Below are positions 34,701 to 48,654 of a stretch of 64,000 nt of DNA, in pieces. Source of the stretch: Parasponia andersonii (taxonomy: Eukaryota > Streptophyta > Magnoliopsida > Rosales > Cannabaceae); contig JXTB01000260.1 in the NCBI GenBank assembly GCA_002914805.1, positions 106,242-170,241 of the forward strand. Direction: 5' to 3'. The notes under the pieces were generated by a model. The model worked only from the letters and a program-made list of their open reading frames with translations. It ran no database searches and was not told the DNA's origin. Numbering within the stretch: position 1 is the stretch's first letter; each line of letters begins with the position of its first letter. Made by a program: the position numbers and the translations under genes.

Positions 34701-37700
34701 TTAACCAAGGTCTATACCCTTTGATTTTGCTTCTTCAGCAATAGTTTTCTTAACTTCAGGATTTGTGTAAAGGTTCTGATAGTATTTCCAAAGCTTTACA
34801 GAAAATGGATAAACGGACAACGCTCTTCTGTAAAACCTCTGAGAGATGACCTCAACACCCATGATATTATTACCCAAGATACTAGCAACTTCAACCCATA
34901 TGCGCTCCGGTGGTATGGGAACAGCGTGAAAAATTGCACCAACTAAGTTTGAGCTTGCCCAGAACAACAAACTGGCCGGAGTAACATCAGTAGAGTTGTT
35001 GTGACCACTTAAGAGTTTGCAGACACACAGAGCTAACTCATAGTTGGATGAACATATGTCCAGGATACCTTCGACAAAATCGACCAAACACCTTGGCTCA
35101 TTCAATAATTCGAGTAAAAGAGATGGTCCACACCACACTTCAAGAACCAAGTTTACCAGAGAAAAATCAGATGAAACAGGAGTAAAAAAGTTGCTAATTA
35201 GCTGTCGCACTCTTGGTTTCTTGATATTGTCAATAAATTTTCTGGGCAAAGGCTCAGGGACAGAGAAAACCAGGGATTCACCTATGTACTGCCCCAAAAT
35301 GTCCACCATACCTCTGACAGAAGCGCTCTTCTTCAATTGTGGTTCATCAATGAGCAAAAACAGGGCATGCCCTCCAATGCAGTACTTGAAATATATTGGG
35401 ATGGCAGCTTTCAATGCTTTTTCAACAGCTATTCGAGCTCCAAGACGATCATTCTGTAATAGCTTATAGAGAGAAAGATTAAGAAATCCAAACATCACAT
35501 CAACCGGATCTAGACTAGAAAGGGTTTCCAGGATTGAATCAGAAGCTAATATTATATTCTCTCTCTCCATTCCATGCAGTGTACCATTCTGAAGATGATG
35601 AACTTCACAAACAGAATGAAACCAACGCTCCATGAGTTTCTTACCAAAGTCATAACCTCCATTCTGGACTGCACATTGTGCATACTGATTCCAAATACAC
35701 TGAATTCCTGGGACTTCTTTCGGCCAGTTACGAAGGGTTTCCTCAAAACCCGAAAAACTCTGCTTCACAAAATCCTGTTTATGTGTTCGTAATGATATTA
35801 AAACAAGTTCTAAGCAGGACGGATATAGTCCAAGATATTTATCTAACAAATTCCTACAACTTTCCAAACTGTCTAGAGCAGCCATGCACCTGATATGGTT
35901 GACAGCAAAAAAATGTGCTGATCTCAGATTAAGATCACTTTTAAGTGATTCAGTTTTCATCAACGAATCAAGAGAATATACTCCTTTTTCCATCAGTTTA
36001 ACAGCCCTCTGCTTCTCATCATCTAGTAAATCAATGGAAGGCCATTCAATTTCTGACACTTGTTTCTCACATTCAAATTGCTGTACCACAGCATCTGGTA
36101 GTTTCCTGTAAATAACTAAGTACACACAAGAAATCCAGAATATGCATTTATCAGAAATTCTCAGGCATGAGTGTATATCAGAGAGCAAGACCGGAGGTTC
36201 ATCAGAATTGGTGTCAGCAGCGAGGAGTTCAAATATTTTCTGGATAGCCTTTTCAGCATTCCCAGACATGCACAAGCAGTCTATCATTTGCAAAAACAGA
36301 TCTAAGATGCAAGCACTAGCATGGATGCCATCCCAATCAGGTGCACTATTATTGTGGCAAAGCGCTAAGAGTGCTGAATTATATGTAATTAAACGATCAT
36401 CAAGATGCGCCCGACTGTTGATATACATAAGCCAGAGTTCATAAGATCCTTCATTGTATTTAACCTGAGAAGAGGAAAAGAAATGTTCCACAGAAAACTT
36501 TCAATTCTAGGTCCCGAATGAAATGGGGAAACATACCTAAAGATAACACACCACGAAGTTCCAATGCAACAACCAGAACAATATAAAATTGACAACCAAA
36601 GAAGAAAAAAATCTGGTAGAGAGGAGCTCTGCTACAAAGAAACATTTGCTATTTCAATTCTTGAAAAGTGACAGACAATATGGTCAAATTTCCCCTCTCT
36701 CCTTGTTTTTAAAATATTGTGCTTTGTGTTTCTACACAGGGAACTTCATAGACAGAGAATCACACTTAAATTGAGATATAAGTCGAGCATGATTCCATCT
36801 AGCAGCAAAAGTTGATTGTCAATCAAACACCTGGGTCTTAACTCTCTCAAATGAAAAATGACACGCAGGAAAACCCAGCTATGGAAACTATGGAACATTA
36901 AAGCTCACAAAAACATCAAATATGCTATTACTCGTATAAGTATGTACGTAAGTATGTATGTATGCATGTATAGACTTGCAAAGAAAGAACTAACATAGCA
37001 AAATCAATAACTTAGACATTCTAAAATATTCTCACATTAATGTTGGTTCATGATACCAAATTCACACACCCCCTCCACCAACAGACACACACATAAGATT
37101 TGATCACACAATGTAAATTCCAATGTGACATGCAACAACGTTGAAGAATCGGTCAGTCTTAACAGGTACACAGACAACTATTTCATAACTGCTTCTAATA
37201 TACAAGACTAACCAAAAAAAGCAACTTACAACTAGGAAATAAAGTTATCAGAAACAACTTAATTACAACATCAACAGGGCTGTCTCCACACATGGAGACG
37301 CTAACTACATAAAAGACTCCAAACAATAGGAAACATGAAATATCATACCGCATAAGAGAACATGTCATCCTTCCCGCTCAACCTCAAATTACTATAGTAG
37401 ATAAGAAGATAGAATATCCAGAGAACTAAAGATTTTGGATCAGCCTCCAGAGCTCGAGATAAAACAGGAAGAGCCTGCAAAACTCAATTAAAAACAAGAG
37501 GAAGTGAAGCTTCTGAATGTGATTCTATATACGGATGATGCAGATCACATTCTAAAAATGCACACCACAGAAATTACCTCTTTCATAGCCTCAAATTTGT
37601 CAACTTCCTGATTGAAAATTAAAATAGCCGTTTCCAAGGCTTGCTCATTATCAGCCAAAGATTGTTTGAGATCATTCTAAGTATACATCATTCCAGAAGG

Positions 37701-40700
37701 AAAATTAGCAAAAACAAGATATTGGTCCAACAACATATTCGTACAGAGATTTATCAGTTCTATAAACCAGATAACTTGAAAATTATGGAGATTCAAGAGT
37801 CAACTGGGCTGCTTAGCATAGCAGGAGAAACAAAAGAAAAAACTAGGCCAGAAATTCTACCAGAAAGTTCATATATATATATATATACATAAAAATTAAT
37901 CTAATAATGTCATCATACACAAACAGTTGCAGTGTAAGATATTTTACTAGTGCAGGAGACAAAACACAGGTAAGATATTTTACTAGTGCAGTAGACACAA
38001 CACTGGCACACAATAATGTTATTTATTCGTTAATAAATATATAAAATGCTCCTAAATAATTAATAAAATTGTAGTCGCCACTACATCAAATTCCTCTGTA
38101 AACTGATTTACAACCACAATTGATCTAAGAATAGTTTCAAGCTCAATCACAAATAATGAAAAGACCACAGTTTGCAAGATTATAGTAAGGAATAAAATTT
38201 TGTTACCTTATATACAAGATTACAAGGACAGAATTTTCATTTTAACATATAATTCACAAAAGGCATAAAAGTTTAAAAAGAAGTTTAAAACTGAAAACTT
38301 ATCATGAAACTGATGACTCATGGCACTAGAAAATGCGATGAACAAAGAATATTACCAGACAATGAAATATTAGGGTCATAATAAAGAAAGAGGAACAGAA
38401 TTAATACACAAACCACTCTGCCACTTTTACTCAGAAAATATGATGACTGTCCACTCCAACTTCCAAGGACCTCTATGCGACCATCACTACAATGTGAGAG
38501 TAGCCTGTGTGCAGGCAAATCGTTTTGATGCAAATTTGATAATGTCAAGGAAATACTGAAACATTTCTGCCAGCACTGGTCATTTCTCCACGCTAAAGCA
38601 GATTCGTATGAATGATCAGTTTTCAGAGTATCTAAGCCAACTAGATATGTTGGTGACATCATGATATCATAGAACTTGGGAACTTTTGCTGCAGCATTAC
38701 AAGTATTTTCAAAGTTATACTAATCCAACCAGATATATGTGAAAACACTACAAAAAGTGTACTGGTTCCAAAGTTAAAGGGATTTGCATACCATCACTAT
38801 CAGAATCACCATTTTGATCACGAGACATAATTGCATCCCTAACATGCTGCCAAGGACATTCATCATTGTTGCACTTTCCTCGGAGCTCATACATGCAAAG
38901 TGGCCTAAAGGGGTCAACTGCAATATCACAAGTATAAGAGCCAATTTCTCTCCCAAATAATTCTTTAACAGTCTCATCTGTTGACTCAGTTTTAGTACTG
39001 CTCCATTGGATTTTGTCAGAGTTGACACAACCATATGTGTCATTAATATCACTAGAGTAATTCTGTCTATTTCTAGTCAGCCACTCCCTTAAAGTCACTT
39101 CTGAAGTACTTTTCAAATTGCCAAAAGCACTTTTGAAGATGTTAGAAGTTGAAATCTCTGAAACTAATATACGAGAACCTTCTTTGTCATAAAATCTACG
39201 TTCCTCAGAATTAGTGAGAGAGTGAGAGATCAAAGAATTATTTTCAATGCAGTGGTCATGTTGTATCTCGGGTGCCTCAGAGTTACTTCTCTCCCATCTA
39301 CCAGGCCCTAAAAATAAGAAAAAGAGATTGACCTAAAACATATAAAATACTAATATAATATAAGAGAATCCAAAAAAATCAAAGCTAGTTCAATTGTGCA
39401 GACAAAAGACACAAAATAGGATTATCAATGACCATTCAAATAAGCATTTCAAAGTTCAGCAAGCTCCACATGCAAAAAAAAAAAATGAATTGCCAATACA
39501 ATGTAAGTTCATTTTCTTGACATCAATGTTGTTCCAAAAAATTTAAGAACCCAAAAAAACAAAAAAAAAAAAAAAACAAAAACAAAAACTAGAAAAAAAA
39601 AAAGAAAAAATATATTGCAAGGTAGATTACTAAGATTAATTAATCAACATAATTTATGGGTATCTGAATTCATAACAATGCCAATAGTTAAAAATCCATA
39701 TATTAGTAGTGAATACTAAAAGGAAGTGACCTCCAAGATCAGATTGTTCACCTTCTTCATCCTTAGAGAATGGAAAATCCCCTAAACTCGTTTCAGCTTT
39801 TTCACTGCTGACATCATTTTCAGTTCCTCGTTCCATAGTGAGGTGAATATTGTTACATGAACCCCTATTCTTTGAAAATTTTTTTGTTCCTAGCCTTGAA
39901 AATAGTTCAGACCGCAATGTTTCTTCAAGTAAAAAAGATTCGCGGGAGCTATCAATTGACTGTTTTCTACTAGGTTCCATATTCAAATCCTTTTCCTCAT
40001 CATTGAAATTATTCCTTTTTCTAAGATACCCAAAGTTGGGTTGAGCAGTTCCATGTTCAAATGAAAATGTATCATCATCTTCTACTGAAATATTTGGATC
40101 ATTGGAGGAAGTGCGAACTCCTCCAGCAGCTGCTTTGCCCATATGGCACAATGGCTCAGATGTACTAGCATCTGGTTCACTGCATGCTTCTGACCCCATA
40201 TTTTGTCCATTCACATGCCTATCTGATGTTTGAACTGGAGGACTATTAAGATATTGAAAATTTGAGCCAACCCCTAGTGGATTAAAGCCATCATATTCAG
40301 GTAATTGATCGCTTGATGATATAAGAAGCATATTTTCAGACACATTATTCTGTCTCGAGGAGCACAATAAATCCGAATTGCCCATGATAAATGATCGCAA
40401 GTGGGCAGAGTACAATTCTCTTTTACGGTACAGATCAGAACACCTAGCATTAGCCTCGACCAGAGACCTTTGAGCTTTATGATAAGCTTTAAGAGCATTT
40501 CTTTCTTCAATTTCACACCTGCGCCTGTGCTCCTGTGCTTCCTCAAGATCCTTGTCCAATGATTCCTCCATTTCAACCAACGACTGTACATTCATGCTGC
40601 TACGCTCTGACAAATTTGCATTACTCAAACAATTCCAAAAGCTTTCATTGTTTGGAGATGCCTAGAACATACAGGAAAATGAGTTTATTATAATAAAGAA

Positions 40701-43700
40701 TATAATTTACCTAAGAGACATTAGAAGCCCCCAACTTGCAATTAAGGCCTGGAAACAAACCTGACACATATCATTGAATGCAGGCTCAAATATCTTGTCA
40801 CTGGATGAGATGTGAGGATCGTTGTCTCTCAATAGATTTTTTCCAGTTGTTGCTTTGTTAAAGAAAGAACTTGGCTGTTGATGGGGACCAATTTTACTTG
40901 GATTCAATTCCACGTTGTTCTGCAAATTGGAAAACATAAGTAAACAAATTCATTGACTAGGTCTCGAAATTCCATACCATATTTTCCAATAATACAGAGA
41001 TCTGTCATCTCATAACCTTAGCAAAAACTATCTATGATGAAAAAAAAAAAAAAAAAAACCCCTCCACAGAGATAGATATATGTCTCAGAGAAGTAACCAC
41101 ACCAAGAAGAACAGAAAACATTATGACGGCAAGTTCAGTGTACAAAGAATACGATAGTAAATATTCTTTTCCATATAAAGTATTCAGTGCAATCTGCGGC
41201 CTCTAATCACCCATGCAGAAAGGCCTAAGACCATACATAAAATTTTAGTGACACTCCATAAAGAAACATATCTAAGCTTTTAATGAGACCAAACAAAAGT
41301 GACTGAAAATAGTGCAGAAAGGACGAGAGGACCCCTAACCCTTACTAAGTTCTTTGGGATAACATTGGAAGTCTTATTTGCTGCTGATGATGTATCCTGG
41401 TTTACAATGGCTGATGATTCCATCCGCATACTACTTCCACCAGATTGAATGCAATTTCTGATGGCAGTAGAACCTGCATATAAAACCAACTCACTTAGTC
41501 AGAACATCAAGAATTGTGACCTGCATTAAGACTTGACAGAGAATAAAAGCTGTTCACCATCTTTCAGTACAACAGGTATATTTTCTGATACTCCAGCCCC
41601 TAGTTCCCCTTTTTTTTGGTGCCATTTAACAATACCCGATTCTGTTCTGCCCACAGAATTTCCTCTCTGTCCAGGATCAAACTTAGTTGTATCCGCTATA
41701 TTATTATTCTGCATGGCTGGTTCTTTTAATGGTGATATAAATCTTCCAACAGAGGCTTCTTGCTGGCCAATTGAATTTAGCTGATCAGTGACTTTCGCCC
41801 GTTTCTTGTCCGGTTCTTTTGGTTCTCTTCGGGAACTTTTGGCAGAAATCACATCAATTTTCCTAGCAGCATCACTAGGCAAACTCACAGCATTATCATC
41901 CCTAAATGAAACTGCTTCCTTACTTCGTCGTGCAAACTTAAGCTTCAGTTCACTTTCCCGACGCGCAATCTGCTGCCGCAAGTCTTGAAGCTTACTATTG
42001 TCCAGACCCATACCTTGATCACGGCCACGTTCTCGGCTTGATAAATTTTTATCAAGCGAAGTAAATTTTCTAACTTGATGGCCTTGCTCAACTGACAGGG
42101 CCCCAGCACCCCTAGAATTGGATCCAGGTATTTTTGGCATCGATGAAACAAACGTTCGACTTAAAGACAATCTCTTGGGCATAACTTTGCTTACAGTGGC
42201 ATTGGAAACCTGTTTGTTCAACTTTGAATTCGAAGGTGCAGGAGGTTTTTGATTGCTAACAACGCCAATTATACTACTTTTAGTTTCAGTAGCTTTATCT
42301 TTTATGCTTCCTTCAGAATCACTACCACTGTCATCATCCGAGAAGCGTATTACAAGATTATCAGCAGCCCCCACCGGGGCACACCAGCCGGGGGTATTAG
42401 TATTTGATGTTATTCGACTCTTATCGAAACTCTTCTGAACCATTGGTTTTATAGATGCTCCGGACTGAATATCAAAAGTGCTTGCAGGACTATTTCCGGA
42501 AACAGCCTTCCCTGTGAAATAAGGCAAATCAAATCCAGCATATTCTTGTAGAAATATTATAGTTTGTTTAAGCTTAAACACTCATACATATATGGTAGCC
42601 CATAATGTCTCCACAAGTACTAAAATCTAGAAAAGATAAGTGGTCCAGCTCTTGCACAGGTGCAAGACAATGCAAGGACTCTCAACTCTGGCGTTCACTA
42701 AAACTATAATTTATAAGCACGTGAATTCAAAAGTATATGAAAGCAGATGCAAGCATAAACATCAACAGCATTTTGATCTGTTATACAGAACTAGTAATGA
42801 TTTCAAATTGGTCACAGCGTATAGTCAAAAACAGTTGGGAATGCAAGCGAAAACCGAATGGAACTCCACATGCATACCCCACCTAATGGAATTTCAATAA
42901 AAGTTAAAATTACTTTGTGATGCAGGGCACGAATTACCTTCTTGAAAATCTTCGCTGCAATTGTTTACTGGAGGAACAGGTACTGGTCCTGCAGGTGCAT
43001 CAGTACTAGTACACGGTGAGACAGAGCAAGCTTGATCTTCTTGAGGCAGAGGAGGCATCTGTTTAAGATCTTCAATAAATCATCACATAAAAGAGGAACT
43101 TAAATGAAGACCCAAAAGATATCCATATACAAACGCTATTCACCAGTGTGGAATAAGTATAAACTGCACAAGAGTTCAAACCGATACTACCATACAATCA
43201 GATTGTATGGCAACACCAATACTTGAAGGACTCAAATTTCACATACTACCATAACAAACAGAACTAAGCTCAGTACAAACACGCACATAAGAAGGGGAAT
43301 GAGAAAATAAACGAATAACTAGGCAAAAAGAAAAATGCACCAATCGAAACAACAGGCTCTAAAATCCAAATACATTAAGCAATTGGAAATGGGTTTATTT
43401 AATTAGCTAACCGTATATTGAAACTAAGAAGCAGCAACAAATGAAACATACATACGTTCAAATCTACATATCTCAAACTTGCCATCAAAATGACCTAAAA
43501 CATTCACATCATTCCCCTGCCTTTTCCAGCAACACGTATACACATATATACATATTTACACACAAAATAAAGCATGAAATTAAACCGTAAATCAGATAAA
43601 AACCCAAAAGAAAGATCTGAAAAAACAATAATCTAAAAAAGGGAAGAGAAGAGAAAATTAGGGTTTGGGGAGACGGTACGTCCTCGCCGTCTGAAGATAG

Positions 43701-43763
43701 CTCGCCTTCTTCTCGGACCTTGGAGGGCTTCTTATCGTGAAGCTCAGGGGGGTTGGCCTCCAT
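34701..43763 (-). CDS. ZFC3H1-like zinc-finger protein (At2g39580-like)
   Basis: Eleven exons stay in frame on the minus strand: 43763-43680, 43058-42938, 42511-41558, 41473-41346, 40919-40761, 40661-39731, 39307-38792, 38688-38414, 37676-37578, 37474-37349 and 36464-34701, together 5157 bases or 1718 aa. The N-terminus is acidic and disordered (EEGELSSDGED). Coiled-coil stretches lie near the middle of exon 3 (LRQQIARRESELKLKFARR) and at about residues 512-580. A zf-C3H1 finger of C-X7-C-X4-C-X3-H form (CMYELRGKCNNDECPWQH) sits at about 930-947. The C-terminal 650 residues are helical HAT/TPR-like repeats. Human ZFC3H1 links the MTR4 helicase to nuclear poly(A) RNA decay (PAXT); a similar nuclear RNA surveillance role in plants is inferred. 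From memory it resembles Arabidopsis At2g39580. The leader is GA-rich (43800-43900). Confidence 0.92.
37936..38006. repeat. Short direct duplication inside an intron
   Basis: The phrase gtaagatattttactagtgc occurs twice, about 36 bp apart, in intron 8 of the ZFC3H1-like gene (38413-37677). Confidence 0.7.
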
Positions 43764-45145
43764 TGTCAGTCTTTTTTGTTTGTTTTTCCCAGAGTTTCTC
43801 TCTCCAAAACTCTCTCTCTCTCTAGAAAGGGGTTTTCTTCGGAGTCGGAGCTCTGAATTTTGGGCGGCACGGGCTTCTCTCTCTCTCTCTCTCTCTCTCG
43901 AATTTTCTGATGCCGAAAGTCAAGAATCCAGGAACACTGAACGCGTTGTTTACCAGAATGACCAAATTGCCCTCGATGTTGTAGGATTAGTTCCAAACAC
44001 GATAAACTACACGTCCTTTTTCTTCTTTTAACAGTTAGCATTACGTTAATTTACGCTCCAAAGTCTACGCGGAAATGATGACGTGTGTCATACGTCAATT
44101 ACATTCTTAAACGACATTTTGCTTTCCATTGTTTTTTCCCCTTCGCCCCGAAGGAACTTTCCAAATTTTTCTTCTTTTTTTTTTTTTTAATAAATCAGTT
44201 TTAATGGTTGAACTTCAAATTGTCACGTTCTACTATGTAATTTTTTCTTTTCTGAAAATTTTGTCTTTGATTATTACATGATTATTCAATTAGGATAAGA
44301 CATAATTCAAGACATGGTGGTGAGTCTATTGCCATATTTTTTTGTACTCTTTCCGCACATAATTTCAAAAAATGGAGGCTATGTTTGCACCAATTAACTA
44401 TCGGTGATGAATAGAAACCACTAACAAAAATGGAATTAAGGGTTAAATTATAAAAATATGCTCATTAAAAATATGTAGTCAATCAATTTAAGGAACCTAG
44501 TCGAGTGCTCAGCTAGTCCAATAAGCTGATTAAGCTAAAAATATGTAGTCAATTAATTTAAGGTTGCAACCTCTGGCTCCTAGGTTGATTTAATTGTGGA
44601 CCCTTGTGTCCTTGTGCACATGAATTTGAACTTTCTTGCTGGGGTGCTCATGAGGTTTGACTTTTGGGCTTTGTTAAGTAATTGAAAAGCTATTCACTTA
44701 CTAAATTCATGTGAGCTTAATAGCAAGTTCAACTTTCGTTTCCCAACCTCCCAAGTGATTCTTGGGTCATGTACATAGTCGTCAACTAATCATGTACCTA
44801 TGTCTTTGTATTCATGGTAATTATCTATCATTCAAGTTGCTCAAAGTAATAATATCTAGGAAAAATGTTGGTAAACAGGAGCGGATTTCTCATTTGTAGA
44901 CTTAATATTAGGTATTTTCATTGGTAAAATTCCAACGTAACTAGTCAAATGCAAACGATCAAATGAATAAGACTAGAAAAGTAAATATAGGAAAGTCATA
45001 AATAAATATCCATCTCAAGATGACCATGAAAGTTATACTAAACAGAACTAAAAGTGTCGACTCTTGGCTCTATAGATATTGGCATTAGAGGTTTGAAGTG
45101 TTACAAGGGTGTCAAAATGCACGCCTCTAAGGTGAGGAGTCATTT
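43764..45145. other. Promoter of the ZFC3H1-like gene and intergenic DNA
   Basis: 43764-44040 is the probable leader and promoter of the ZFC3H1-like gene on the minus strand, with two (GA)n tracts. A phrase aaaatatgtagtcaat(c/t)aatttaagg is repeated near 44468 and 44537. No gene is seen between there and the WAT1 stop codon. Confidence 0.5.
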
Positions 45146-45150
45146 TGGTG

Positions 45151-47408
45151 CTAAACATGTTGGATCGGTTCGGATGGAGCTGAATGGTCTTTTTCATCGG
45201 ATCGGTTCGAATGGAGCTGAAACCTTTTCATCTCTTCTAGTTTGACTGATTCAAAGGGAGCTAAAACTTGTTCTGTCTGTTCGGATGGAGGGTCTTTGCT
45301 CTTACCCCAGAGAACCAAGTATAGGCCTATCACAATGACAAAAGCTCCAATGACTCTACCAAAAAAAAAAACAAAAAAAAAGGGACATCATTTAGTTAAT
45401 CCTTGAAGTATAATTACAATATGCAAACTCATACTAGCTAGTCCAACAGATAGGATAGGAATGCACCTTCCAACATACATTAGCTCCGACAAAATGAAGG
45501 AGCTAAGTATCGCAACGATAACTAAACATAAAGGATTGAAAGCTGTCACGAACACAGGTCCCTTTATCTTTATAACTAGAATTTGGATATAGTAACCAAG
45601 TCCGGAACGAAATATGCCCTGCCATAACATCATCAGTAATGTTAGAAAGAATAACAGCCAAAAGGTTAAAAAAAAAAAAAAAGAACAGCTAAGGTAAAAA
45701 TAATTCTTACACCATAAACAGCAGTAAAAATCATGGCTTTCGAGTTTATGGACCAGGCTGAAGGGTTGCTCCATTCGATCCCTAAAGCCACTACTGTTCC
45801 TTGGATTGCACCCATCAAACATATAAGAGCTGTAAGTGAGAGCTGAGCAGGGTATGACTTCAGGGTGATTGCCTATATAACCAAAACTTATTTGTCAGTA
45901 ATTAAGAAAATAGGGTCTGAAAAAACAATATAATTGTTTGCAGCTTAAATAGAAAATATGAAAGATAGTGAGTAGTAGTACATATTTTTAGTATGAAGGA
46001 AAAGGTTCATACTTGTAGTATAATGAAAGAAGCCCAACATAAGCATGCTGCTACAATCATTAGTACACCTTTGGCTAATATTTGATTAATTCCAGCGTTG
46101 GACTCATGATGATGGTTATGGTTTGCCCATGCCAAATTCAACATGGGTCCATTCACCATGGTCATAAACATTGCTCCTCCAAGAGTCAAAATTGTTCCCA
46201 GTATCTTTAATTGACTACCAAATTTACGAATAGTGACCTTCTCAAACCTACAGTTGAATAATACAACAGTTAAATCAACACAAATTTTGCTTCAATACAA
46301 ACTTGCATCCTATATGACAAAACTCGATACCTGAAAATCCAAGCCATCAAAAACACAAAAACAGGAACAAGGTTGACCATCGCGGTTGCGAAAGTTGCTG
46401 TGCTGAACTTCATACCTGTGTAGTATAAGTTCTGGTCCATCACGGGCCTGATTTGAAGAAATAACTAGGCATCAACTGTAGAGATGCATATCCTTTCGAA
46501 TAAAAAAAAAACTATAGAGATGCATATAACATAAAAATAACGTCCCAAGGCCAACCAATAAGGGGAAAAAAGAAGGAAAAGAAAAAAACAAAAACAAAAA
46601 GCAAAACAAAACAAAAGCCAGGTGGAAAATAGGAGGCACCAAAAGATTTAAAAGGTATCCTATATTTTGATATTATAATAGGTACCCTGAATGAAATAAC
46701 CGGAAAGGAAAAGATTTAAAAGACACTGATCATATAGAGATTTCTTATATACATACATACATATATATACACAACTAGAACTATTGTTACCAAACATAAA
46801 AATAATAAATACACATCATCCAGCAAAAAAATAAGTTTTCTTTGCAAGGAGCGATGCTAGTGCTACAAAGGAGGGTACCAGGGTGGTTTTGTTTCTTCCA
46901 CTTTCAAGCAAATACATATATGGATATATAGATAGATATATTTTTAGCTTGTATTTAGAATATAAAGAGTAGAAGATTAAGAAGACCTACTCCAACAAGC
47001 CCAGTAGTGCAATCTTCGCAAATATAGAGGGTGTCATCATAGGCCATTGCTTCCTGTTACATACATTAACACTTTACAATCAGTATCTCAACGTAAAAAT
47101 AAAAAACTGTCCACTTTTTCTTTTGATAAAATTAAGACAAAACATTAGCGGGAAATATAGATGGCAAAATATAGTTACATGAAAGAGATCAAAAACATTG
47201 AGCATAGATAGATAGATGGAGAAACAAACCTCTCCAACATGACGGCAAAAGGGGCGATGGCCGCGAATGCCAGGGCGTGACGATAAACCACCAACACATG
47301 TTGGCTTATGCCTTCGTTAATGGCAAACTTAGAAACTATGTTCATTCCAGCATTGCCAAATTGCTGGAATATCATTAGCATAACTGGGAAATAAGCTTCT
47401 TTAGGCAT
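45151..47408 (-). CDS. WAT1-related (UMAMIT/EamA) transporter
   Basis: Seven exons in frame: 47408-47230, 47053-46991, 46447-46331, 46247-46013, 45872-45711, 45618-45467 and 45355-45151, 1113 bases or 370 aa. About ten membrane segments form two EamA (drug/metabolite transporter) halves. Family landmarks are present: VVYRHALAF, LLGLLEPVMDQNLYYTGMKF, MVNLVPVFVFLMAWIFR, LGGAMFMTMVNGP, AITLKSYPAQLSL, GPVFVTAFNPL and VIGLYLVLWGKSKD. Members move amino acids or auxin across plasma or vacuolar membranes; the substrate here is not deducible. From memory it is close to the Arabidopsis At2g39510 (UMAMIT14) type. The cytosolic C-terminal tail is built from degenerate 23-bp repeats. The second position of the usual SG.AYY.Q motif varies (SGLGYYIQ). 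Confidence 0.93.
45162..45300. repeat. Degenerate 23-bp repeats in the last exon of the WAT1 gene
   Basis: The unit ggatcggttcggatggagct occurs at 45162 and, with one change, at 45199. Weaker versions are near 45246 and 45278. They encode the C-terminal tail phrases SAPSEPI, QLHSNRS, LAPFESV and PPSEQTE; the 37-bp spacing of the first two puts one unit in another reading frame. Confidence 0.75.
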
Positions 47409-48640
47409 TTGTTATTCTTATCTTTTAATTAAATAGTCTATGTTCTATATATATATATATATCAGCTTCTGTATACTACAATGAAGATATATAATGACGA
47501 CTCAGGTGGCACATAGTACTTATATAGAAGTGTATGGAGCTCGATCGGGGATTACACTTACGTATTAGCACTAAAAATATAATTATTCAGTATGTTGAAA
47601 AGTGTTAGACACAATATTGCTACAACTAGCAAATATGATTAAAAAGTGATATTCCCTTCATTTTTACTTATTCTTGCTAGGATTTCCTTTATTTTTTTTA
47701 AAAGTAAAAATGCGAACCTCATGGATAAAGCAAAGCAGCAATTATACACGTGATCAAGAAATAAAGAAATAATGGTACTAAAGAATCCACCCAAAAACAA
47801 GCATCCAAAAATGCGATTTACAGAATGTGCTAGCTAGAATGTGGTTTTTATCATTTTTTCTGATCTAGGAATAAAATGACAAGAGTCGAAAATGACAAGA
47901 GTCGCCACATGCATGAGAGAAGAGAATTAATCTCAGAAATAGTATCTCCCGGCTGGCTACCTAGCCATGCCAGGATACGATGCTCATGGTACGCCTTCAG
48001 ATGCTACAATATCGTTCTATATTTTTCCACCATCAACTTTTTTGGTTCCCTATTCGCTATGAATTATGACGTACGTAAATATTTAAGCAAAAACAAAGTA
48101 CGTAAATATTAGTTTTATTTGCATGGAGGGCAGCTGAGACAAATCTTTGATTCGACAAAGGAAAAAAAATCCAAAATTTATGTGCATATAGTTATAGATA
48201 CGTTTTATTTTCTATTGTGTTTTATAGTAGTCTAAATGAGGATATCCACAGATTATTATAAGCAATTACATCTTAGCTAATTTTTTTTCGAAGGAAATTT
48301 TGATGCTGTCCCACTGTTGTTTGAAAGTATAAAATTCACCCAATAATATGTGTAGTTTTCTTTATTTCCAATAATTCATTTTCATTTTAACTCCAAACTC
48401 AATCCCCCATTTGGGGTTCTCTCTCCCAAATGTAAAATAAAAACCATAGAGTTAAAAACATGTGTAATTTTCTTCTGTTCCAGTAATTCTTTCTCTTAAT
48501 TCGGGCAAAAATCTCTCTCTCTCCCTCTCCCTCTCCAAGATGTAAAATGAAAAATCGTTTAACCAGCCAATATCTACTTTTATTTATTGATCCAATGCAC
48601 CAGTGATTTCCATTGAACTCCAACCTAAATCCTCAATATT
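47409..48640. other. WAT1 gene promoter region and intergenic DNA
   Basis: A (TA)n tract lies just upstream of the WAT1 start (about 47446-47462). No gene is recognised. Confidence 0.5.
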
Positions 48641-48654
48641 GGTCCTTTTCTCTC

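Noticed and set aside
35044-35469. 141-codon plus-strand frame
   Set aside because: Antisense shadow of the last exon of the ZFC3H1-like gene.
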